From Actinoplanes sandaracinus (GTDB lineage Bacteria > Actinomycetota > Actinomycetes > Mycobacteriales > Micromonosporaceae): 64,000 bases of DNA. The stretch is from positions 125,749 to 189,748 of the forward strand of contig NZ_JASCTH010000023.1 of the NCBI RefSeq assembly GCF_030009775.1, in the 5' to 3' direction. Shown here piece by piece: positions 58,685-64,000 of this stretch (position 1 is the first letter of the stretch; each line of letters opens with the position of its first letter). The translations under genes were made by a program, and so were the position numbers. Below the pieces are notes generated by a model, which worked only from the letters and a program-made list of their open reading frames with translations, was not told where the DNA came from and searched no databases.

Positions 58685-61600
58685 ATGAATTTCGACGGCT
58701 TCATCTCGTACAGCCATGCCGCGGACGGGCGGCTGGCGCCGGCGGTGCAGCGGGGATTGCACCGGCTGGCCAAGCCGTGGCATCACCGCCGCGCATTGTG
58801 GATCTTCCGGGATCAGACCGGTCTGTCGGTGACGCCGGCGCTGTGGTCGTCGATTCAGAAGGCGCTGGACGGCTCGGAGTGGTTCGTGCTGCTCGCGTCG
58901 CCGGAGGCGGCACGGTCGCCGTGGGTGAACCGCGAGATCGAGCACTGGATCGCGACGAAGCCGGCCGACCGGATCCTGCCCGTGGTGACCGACGGGGAAT
59001 GGCGGTGGGACCCGGACCGCGGCGACCTGTCCGCCGACTCGACGGCCGTGCCGGACGCGCTACGCGGCGTTTTCGCCGAGGAACCGCTCTTCCTCGACCT
59101 GCGATGGGCGCACGACGACCGGCAGCTCAACCTGCGGCACACCCCGTTCCGCGACGCGATCGCGCAACTGGCCGCCCCCATGCACGGCATCAGCAAGGAT
59201 GAGCTCGACAGTGAGGACGTCCGGCAGCACCGCCGGGTCCGGCGGCTGCGCCGGGTCGCCGTCGCGGCGGTGGCGTCGCTGACCCTGGTGGCGGCGCTGA
59301 CCGGCGTGCTCGCCGGGCACAACGCCGACCGGGCCACGGCGTCGGCGATGGAGGCCCAGCATCAGCAACAGGTCGCCTCGCAGCAGCGCGACAACGCCGA
59401 GCGGTCCGCCGTGGAGGCGCGACGCCAGGAGGAGAAGGCCCGCACCCAGGAGACCCGGGCGCGCGCCGCCGCCGTCGAGACGAAGCGGCAGGAGAAGCAC
59501 GCACGCGAACAGCAAGGCGCGGCGGAACGAGCGGCGGCCGAGGCGGAGCAGCAGGAGGCCAACGCGCGCCGGCAGCAGCAACTCGCCAAGCGGGCACAGT
59601 CGCTCGCTGAACAACAGCAGGCGGTGGCTCAGGAACAGAGCAAGCTGGCTGAGCAGTCGGCGACCGAGACGAAGCGTCAGCGGATCATCGCGGAGCAGCA
59701 GCAGCGTCTCGCCACCGAAGCCGCCGCGGAAGCCGAGCGGCAGAAGAACGTCGCGCGGCAACAGCAGCGGATGGCCGAGGACGCCGCGGCGGAGGCAGGC
59801 CGTCAGAAGTTCATCGCCCGGGAGAACGAGCGGAAGGCGAAGGAAGCCGCCGAGGAGGCCCGCAGGCAGGAGGAGAACGCCGCTCAGCAGAAGCAGATCA
59901 CCCTCGGGCGGAAGCTGGTCAACCAAGCCAAGGCGACGATCAACAACGACCCGGCGACAGCGCTCAAGCTCGGTATCGCCGCACGGCAGATCCAGCCCGG
60001 CGCCGAAGCCGGCAGAGAACTCTCCGGCCTGGTCACATCCACGCGGCAGGTCGGCGCCGCCACCGGTGTCCTGTACCTGGCGTACGGGCCCAACGGCCTC
60101 ATCGCCGCCGTCGAATCCGACTACACCGCATCACTGTGGAGTGTCTCCCACCGGGCCACGCCGGTCCGGCTCGCCCAGTTCGAAGGCAGGGAGTACGTGG
60201 GCCGGCCGGTCTTCACCCCGGACGGGAAGACGGTCGCCCTGATGGCCGGCCGGACATACGAGCCGATGCTCTTCGACGTGTCCGACCCCGCCAAGCCGGT
60301 CAAGGTCGCCACGGTGCCGTCGCCGGATGCCGGCTGGCTCACCTTCAGCCCGGACGGACGAATGCTCGCCGCGGTCAACCTCGACGAGGAGTGGAGCCTG
60401 TGGGACACGACCGTCAGGGAAAAACCCGTCCTGCTCACCCAGCAGAACAAAGGGCCCCGGTCGGCGGTCACGTTCTCCCCTGACGGCCGCACCCTGGTGT
60501 CTCCCGGTGCGCCCGGAACCGTCTGGGACATCACCGATCCCACCCGCCCCACCGCGCTGGCCACCCTGGGCGGCGACTGGCGGCATGCCACCTTCAGCCC
60601 GAAGAGTCCTCTCCTTACGACCATCGACAACAACGAGAACGTGGTGATCTGGAACCTCACCAACCGGACGAAGCCGCTGATGACCTCCCCACACGCGAGC
60701 CGGGCCGTCAATGCGACCTACAGCCCCGACGGCTTGACGCTCGCCACCAGCGACAGCGGCGGCACCGCACGCCTGTGGGACATGGCCGGCGGGACTCCCA
60801 CCCACCTCGCCGATCTGAACGACCACGGCGGTCATGCGGAAACGATGGCGTTCAGTCCCGACGGCCGGACCCTCGCCACCGCCGGTTACACCGGAATGCT
60901 GAGTCTCTGGACCGTCGAGGCACACGGCGAACCGAAGATCCGCGGCCGGGCCGTCGGCAACTATGACTCCGCCCTGATGGCCGCACACACGCCCGACGGG
61001 AAACACCTGATCACCGCATCCCCCGCGGGCACCGCGACGGTATGGGACCTGTCGAACCCCGCCGGCCCGGTGGAGGGAGTCACCGCACGGATCCACCCCG
61101 CAGCCGTGGACCTGGCGGTAGTCAGTCCCGGCGGCGACCTCATCGCCGCGGTCGGAAAGTGGCGCGACGATACGGTGAGCCTGACCGACCTCAGCGATCC
61201 GAGCACACCGGTGTCACTCGGCAAACTGCCCGGCGGGCCCTACGACAAGGCGATGGCGTTCGGCCCCGACGGGCGCACCCTGGCCGTCGGCACCGGATTC
61301 GACGTGGCGCTGTGGGACCTCACCGACCGGCGACACCCGGTCCGTCTCGCCGACCTGACAGGAAACGACCTCAACGCGGCCGTCGCGTACAGCCCCGACG
61401 GCCGCACGGTCGCCGTCGCCACCCTGGACCGGGCAGTCAACCTCTGGAACGTGGCCGACCGGGCACAACCGGTCCACCTCGGGACCATCAAAGGACACTC
61501 CGACCGCGTGGTCGCCATGAGGTTCAGCCCCGACGGTCGCACCCTGGCCACCGGCAGCACGGACAAGACGGTGGCGCTGTGGAACGTCGCCGACCCCGCC

Positions 61601-61993
61601 CGCCGAAGCCGCCAGGCCATCCTGGCCGGCAACGACGCCCCGGTGTGGTCGGTGTCCTTCGCTCCCGACGGCCGTACCCTCGCGATCGGCACGGAAGACA
61701 ACGCGGCGGCGCTCTGGGACGTGGCCGACCCGTCCGCCCCGGTCCGGGTCGCCAAACTGCGCCGCGCCGACCTCACATCGGAGTCACTGCTCTTCCACCC
61801 GGACGGGCGCACGCTGACCGGCAGTGGCAAGAGTTCCGGCAGCACCCGAGCCGTTCTCTGGGACTACTCGTCGCTGAACGACCTGCGCACCGCCCCCGCC
61901 GCCCTGGCCTGTGCCGTCGCCGGCGGCGGCTTCACCCCCGACGAGTGGGCCGCCTACATCCCGGAGGCTCCCTACCAGCGGACCTGCGACTGA
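58685..61993 (+). CDS. TIR-TM-coiled-coil-WD40 protein, candidate immune effector
   Basis: A 1102-residue protein. Residues 1-150 are a TIR_2-type domain: FISYSHAADG, RDQTGLSVTPALWSSIQKAL and SPEAARSPWVNREIEHWI (with the candidate catalytic Glu). Residues 190-211 form one TM helix (VAVAAVASLTLVAALTGVLA) after a basic RRVRRLRR stretch. Residues 214-420 are a long Gln/Glu/Ala/Arg coiled coil without Pro or Gly breaks. Residues about 475-1075 hold 14 WD40-type repeats with the core FSPDGRTLA and LWDxxDPxxP, which fits two seven-bladed propellers. The tail is CAVAGGGFTPDEWAAYIPEA and then a Cys. GAGGG precedes the ATG. TIR proteins of this kind act as NAD-consuming effectors in phage defence; that function here is inferred. 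Confidence 0.92.
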   Translation: MNFDGFISYSHAADGRLAPAVQRGLHRLAKPWHHRRALWIFRDQTGLSVTPALWSSIQKALDGSEWFVLLASPEAARSPWVNREIEHWIATKPADRILPVVTDGEWRWDPDRGDLSADSTAVPDALRGVFAEEPLFLDLRWAHDDRQLNLRHTPFRDAIAQLAAPMHGISKDELDSEDVRQHRRVRRLRRVAVAAVASLTLVAALTGVLAGHNADRATASAMEAQHQQQVASQQRDNAERSAVEARRQEEKARTQETRARAAAVETKRQEKHAREQQGAAERAAAEAEQQEANARRQQQLAKRAQSLAEQQQAVAQEQSKLAEQSATETKRQRIIAEQQQRLATEAAAEAERQKNVARQQQRMAEDAAAEAGRQKFIARENERKAKEAAEEARRQEENAAQQKQITLGRKLVNQAKATINNDPATALKLGIAARQIQPGAEAGRELSGLVTSTRQVGAATGVLYLAYGPNGLIAAVESDYTASLWSVSHRATPVRLAQFEGREYVGRPVFTPDGKTVALMAGRTYEPMLFDVSDPAKPVKVATVPSPDAGWLTFSPDGRMLAAVNLDEEWSLWDTTVREKPVLLTQQNKGPRSAVTFSPDGRTLVSPGAPGTVWDITDPTRPTALATLGGDWRHATFSPKSPLLTTIDNNENVVIWNLTNRTKPLMTSPHASRAVNATYSPDGLTLATSDSGGTARLWDMAGGTPTHLADLNDHGGHAETMAFSPDGRTLATAGYTGMLSLWTVEAHGEPKIRGRAVGNYDSALMAAHTPDGKHLITASPAGTATVWDLSNPAGPVEGVTARIHPAAVDLAVVSPGGDLIAAVGKWRDDTVSLTDLSDPSTPVSLGKLPGGPYDKAMAFGPDGRTLAVGTGFDVALWDLTDRRHPVRLADLTGNDLNAAVAYSPDGRTVAVATLDRAVNLWNVADRAQPVHLGTIKGHSDRVVAMRFSPDGRTLATGSTDKTVALWNVADPARRSRQAILAGNDAPVWSVSFAPDGRTLAIGTEDNAAALWDVADPSAPVRVAKLRRADLTSESLLFHPDGRTLTGSGKSSGSTRAVLWDYSSLNDLRTAPAALACAVAGGGFTPDEWAAYIPEAPYQRTCD

Positions 61994-62062
61994 CCACCCG
62001 ACTTCGAGACACGACGGCGACCCAGCAGCGGCGTGGCCCGTACATCCGGAGATCAACGCAAG

Positions 62063-62089
62063 AAGGCCGGACCCACTGGGTCCGGCCTT
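62063..62089 (+). terminator. Terminator of the TIR-WD40 gene
   Basis: Perfect 12-bp arms AAGGCCGGACCC/GGGTCCGGCCTT with loop ACT, 70 bases after the stop. A nearly identical hairpin lies at 63674-63701. Confidence 0.88.
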
Positions 62090-62100
62090 GCACGTGTCCG

Positions 62101-62130
62101 CTGGCTGAGAATTCGAGATTCGCGATCACG
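62101..62130 (-). pseudogene. Possible decayed tRNA-Ser 3' end
   Basis: CTGGC-TGAGAATTCGAGATTCG matches the 3' end of the tRNA-Ser fragment at 63721 in 19 of 22 positions, in the same orientation, and also follows an AAGGCCGGACC hairpin. The rest of the tRNA cannot be recognised. It may be chance or a decayed attachment site. Confidence 0.3.
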
Positions 62131-62322
62131 TGGAATCCGCATCGTGCGGATGACCTCGTGCGCGAGAACTGTCTATCGTGGATCGGAAGTCCCTTTCCAG
62201 CTATGTCGGACCACATAGCCTTCACCCGTGTCGCGCCGATCAACACTTTCCGCGTCGCTGAGATCAGCCCACTGGGAGCCAGTCAAATTGGTGAGCACTG
62301 TCTCAGCGCATTTTCTGTCTAC

Positions 62323-62350
62323 TTTACAGAGAAGGTGAACGTGCTACGGT
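62323..62350 (+). promoter_or_regulatory. Promoter of the lysine-rich secreted protein
   Basis: TTTACA (62323-62328), 16 bases, TACGGT (62345-62350). It lies in a locally AT-rich stretch about 97 bases before the start codon. Confidence 0.5.
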
Positions 62351-62447
62351 CACCTCCTCTTGCACGAGATCCGTCGGGATTCGTGACACACACCATGGCT
62401 CGCGTAGCAGTTTCCGGCTACTGGCGACCATTGCACGAGGAGTGCCA

Positions 62448-63026
62448 ATGACTGCAAGCTCTCAACCCCTCGCGGCCGATTCGGACCGTCCCTCCCGGCG
62501 GACCGCGACGGCGTTCGTCCGCCTCGCATTCGGCTTGGTTTTCGCCGCTTTGGGCATCGTGATGGCACCCCAGCCCGCCATGGCGGACGCGTATTCCCCG
62601 TGCGTCGCGGTGGAGAGCAACGTCAAGGTCGGCACCAAGACCAAGACGCAGTCGATCACCTGCGCCGTCAAGCCGGCCTGCGGTGAGTCGTGGGGCCAGC
62701 TCTATGGCGTCACCTGGGACATGGTCGTCTACTCGGGCGGCATCACGGTCAAGGCCATCACGATGAAGGTCACGCACACCCAGGGCGAGGACATCACTAT
62801 CGGCGCCAAGAACCTGGGGGGACAGAGCGCCAACGTCTCCCTCGGCGCTTGGAATCCGATCCTCCCGGCGCAGAAGACCTGGACCAAGACCTACAACATC
62901 ACGGACAAGTACTTCGCCAAGAAGGGCAACGGCTTCGTCGACCTCAACATCAAGGTGTCGTCGGACAAGGCGAACGGCTGCAACGTCGGCTGGAGGAACC
63001 TTCGCTACTCGCTGAAGCCGGTCTGA
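62448..63026 (+). CDS. Secreted lysine-rich protein, unknown
   Basis: A 192-residue exported protein. The signal peptide ends near APQPAMA|DA after a hydrophobic run (LAFGLVFAALGIVM). The mature part of about 145 residues is beta-rich (VTWDMVVYSGGITVKAITMK, VDLNIKVSS), has four Cys that could form two disulfides, and is unusually rich in Lys for this genome. GAGGAG precedes the ATG. It sits between two similar terminator/tRNA-like segments and next to transposon remnants, which suggests acquired DNA. No family recognised. Confidence 0.75.
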   Translation: MTASSQPLAADSDRPSRRTATAFVRLAFGLVFAALGIVMAPQPAMADAYSPCVAVESNVKVGTKTKTQSITCAVKPACGESWGQLYGVTWDMVVYSGGITVKAITMKVTHTQGEDITIGAKNLGGQSANVSLGAWNPILPAQKTWTKTYNITDKYFAKKGNGFVDLNIKVSSDKANGCNVGWRNLRYSLKPV

Positions 63027-63041
63027 GTAACAGCTTAGGAA

Positions 63042-63071
63042 ATGGCGTCCGGCAAATGGGCCGGGCGCCAT
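63042..63071 (+). terminator. Terminator after the secreted protein gene
   Basis: ATGGCGTCCGGC pairs with GCCGGGCGCCAT (one U-G pair) around a six-base loop, 16 bases after the stop. Confidence 0.75.
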
Positions 63072-63272
63072 GAGGCGTTTGAGGGATAACGGCGTATCCC
63101 AATGTCCGGCTAGATGCTCAAGTGGCGAGCGGACACTCTGTGGAACAGGTCCCGGCGAGTTCAGACGGTCGTAGCGTTAAATTTTGGTGGTTCGGTGGGG
63201 GCGGGTCCGCACCGTGCGTGTGATGTTGACGTTGTCCGATCGTGGGGAGACCTCCCGCGGCCTGCGTAAGGC

Positions 63273-63360
63273 CTGCAGTACAAGGAGATCGGGCTGATGA
63301 TCCGCCGGAATCCGTCGGTGGTGTCGCGGCGGCGGCCGGAGGAGTACGCGGTCGACTGCT
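63273..63360 (+). pseudogene. Possible IS30-type transposase remnant
   Basis: LQYKEIGLMIRRNPSVVSRR resembles the HTH of IS30-family transposases (Y-x-E-I-G-x-x-I-x-R-x-x-S-V-V-S-R). A TAA lies two codons upstream and the homology stops within 30 codons, so only a fragment remains. No inverted terminal repeats were found. Confidence 0.35.
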
Positions 63361-63453
63361 CGCCGCAACTGCGGGGCCGGATTCTCGGGTTGCTGCGGGT
63401 CGGCTGGTCGACGGCGTCGAGCTCGGGCCGGTTGCCGATCCAGTTCCGGATGA

Positions 63454-63621
63454 TCAGCCGATGTCACCGATTGGGTCCGGCGCGGAGCCGGAGTCGGCCA
63501 GTGCCCGGAGGTCGAGTTCGGCGGCGGCCCGCTTCAGCGCGGTGTGGAGCTCCTGTGCCTGGGCGGCCAGCACTGCGATGCCCCCGTCGCGGTAGCGGTA
63601 CGCGGTGGTCGTTGGAGCCAC
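63454..63621 (-). CDS. Small hypothetical protein (55 aa)
   Basis: GTG at 63621 opens a frame with good protein character: TTTAYRYRDGGIAVLAAQAQ, then ELHTALKRAAAELDLRALAD and an acidic end. It is too short for routine gene calling. There is no clear ribosome site, and the stop just before the GTG means it could also be the tail of a broken gene. Confidence 0.4.
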   Translation of the reverse strand: MAPTTTAYRYRDGGIAVLAAQAQELHTALKRAAAELDLRALADSGSAPDPIGDIG

Positions 63622-63631
63622 TCACTCTGGC

Positions 63632-63669
63632 CAAACTGAGACGGCAGAGACAAACTGAGACGGCAGAGA
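63632..63669. repeat. 19-bp perfect tandem duplication
   Basis: CAAACTGAGACGGCAGAGA occurs twice in a row (63632-63650 and 63651-63669), directly before the hairpin of the tRNA fragment. Confidence 0.9.
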
Positions 63670-63673
63670 CAGT

Positions 63674-63701
63674 GAAGGCCGGACCATCGGGTCCGGCCTT
63701 C
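63674..63701 (-). terminator. Terminator downstream of the tRNA-Ser fragment
   Basis: Perfect 12-bp arms GAAGGCCGGACC/GGTCCGGCCTTC with loop ATCG, 19 bases past the CCA end of the tRNA fragment on the minus strand. Confidence 0.85.
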
Positions 63702-63720
63702 AGAGTCTGCCCTGATGGGC

Positions 63721-63777
63721 TGGCGGAGGATACGAGATTCGAACTCGTGAGGGGTTTCCCCCAACACGCTTTCCAAG
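63721..63777 (-). pseudogene. 3' fragment of tRNA-Ser (GGA), likely integrase attachment site
   Basis: On the minus strand the sequence runs from the anticodon loop TTGGAAA (GGA) through stem strand GCGTG, a class II variable arm (GGGGGAAACCCC), a T-arm with GAGTTCGAATCTC, the acceptor 3' strand ATCCTCC, a G discriminator and CCA. Nothing upstream (63778 onward) can form the acceptor, D-arm or 5' anticodon strand. The break at the anticodon loop is where tyrosine recombinases cross over in tRNA genes. Confidence 0.8.
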
Positions 63778-64000
63778 TCTGCGTGCTGGCATACATCAAC
63801 GTTTGGAGGCGTCTGGGCCAGGTGTAAGGCTCTGTCTACTCGGCCGACGGACAGTCGCGAACGTTCACAACTGAGAGGCCGGTCATGAACTGTTTAGGTT
63901 GATCTATGCGTTGGGTCCGTTTGGAGATCGTTCTGCGGGTTCGCGATAGATAGTGATCACTCGATCGAATGAAAGATGAACATCGGTCACGTCAGGCGGG
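63778..64000. other. Right-edge region, no gene seen
   Basis: Lower in GC, and no frame has a start and protein-like content. If the tRNA fragment is an attachment site, this is the first part of the integrated element. Confidence 0.4.

Noticed and set aside
57851..61993. STAS and TIR-WD40 genes as one operon
   Set aside because: A hairpin terminator and nearly 500 bases separate them; co-function is not supported by the sequence.
63721..63830. Complete tRNA-Ser(GGA) gene
   Set aside because: No 5' acceptor strand, D-arm or paired anticodon strand can be formed from the upstream bases.

Overview
The window is about 70% GC, densely coded on both strands, and carries gene families typical of filamentous actinobacteria: a conservon with a nitrate-sensing histidine kinase, a DUF397 gene beside an XRE/DUF5753 regulator, DUF742, DUF574-type methyltransferase, DUF3040, mycothiol-type isomerase fold and STAS proteins. 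Gene content points to Micromonosporaceae, most probably Actinoplanes or a close relative. This is inference from content, not from a database match.

Layout. 1-1.6 kb: end of a repeat-type helical protein and a six-TM protein. 1.7-5.9 kb: a Type III restriction-modification pair whose Res subunit has lost its visible nuclease residues. 6-8.6 kb: heme oxygenase, a PLP lyase and a cysteine-paired hypothetical. 8.7-11.8 kb: a LacI-type-operator-controlled catabolic operon (Gfo/Idh/MocA oxidoreductase, DUF993 aldolase-like TIM barrel, TIM-barrel isomerase). 11.9-18.8 kb: small regulators and hypotheticals, an RTX-repeat secreted protein, a MarR gene divergent from a DinB-fold gene, and BioY. 18.9-26.5 kb: a secretome region with an M4 protease, a response regulator/kinase pair, an AA10 lytic polysaccharide monooxygenase coupled to a DUF305 lipoprotein, and a PQQ-type propeller. 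26.6-29.2 kb: MFS exporter, purC, DUF3040. 29.3-32.1 kb: XRE/DUF5753 and DUF397 genes that share an almost identical bipartite upstream element. 32.2-36 kb: SAM methyltransferase, TPR-GGDEF cyclase, TetR, VOC protein.

36-40.6 kb is an exopolysaccharide-type operon (family 2 glycosyltransferase, UDP-GlcNAc 2-epimerase, Tat-secreted DUF2334 deacetylase-like protein, NTF2-like protein). 40.9-47.4 kb is a complete conservon (sensor kinase, Roadblock, DUF742, small GTPase) preceded by an extra two-TM sensor-like protein. 47.9-57.7 kb is mostly housekeeping: DUF885 peptidase, PHP hydrolase, mtnA, tyrA, M23 lipoprotein, tadA with its partner gene, deoD and tRNA-Ser(CGA).

57.8-64 kb is the most accessory end: a STAS protein, a 1102-residue TIR-TM-coiled-coil-WD40 protein (14 repeats, so probably two seven-bladed propellers), a lysine-rich secreted protein, a possible IS30-type remnant, and a 3' fragment of tRNA-Ser(GGA) that looks like an integrase attachment site. 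The best candidates for undescribed biology are the TIR/WD40 protein, the nuclease-degenerate Type III system, the shared bipartite element around XRE/DUF397, the LPMO-DUF305 coupling and the tRNA fragment at the right edge.
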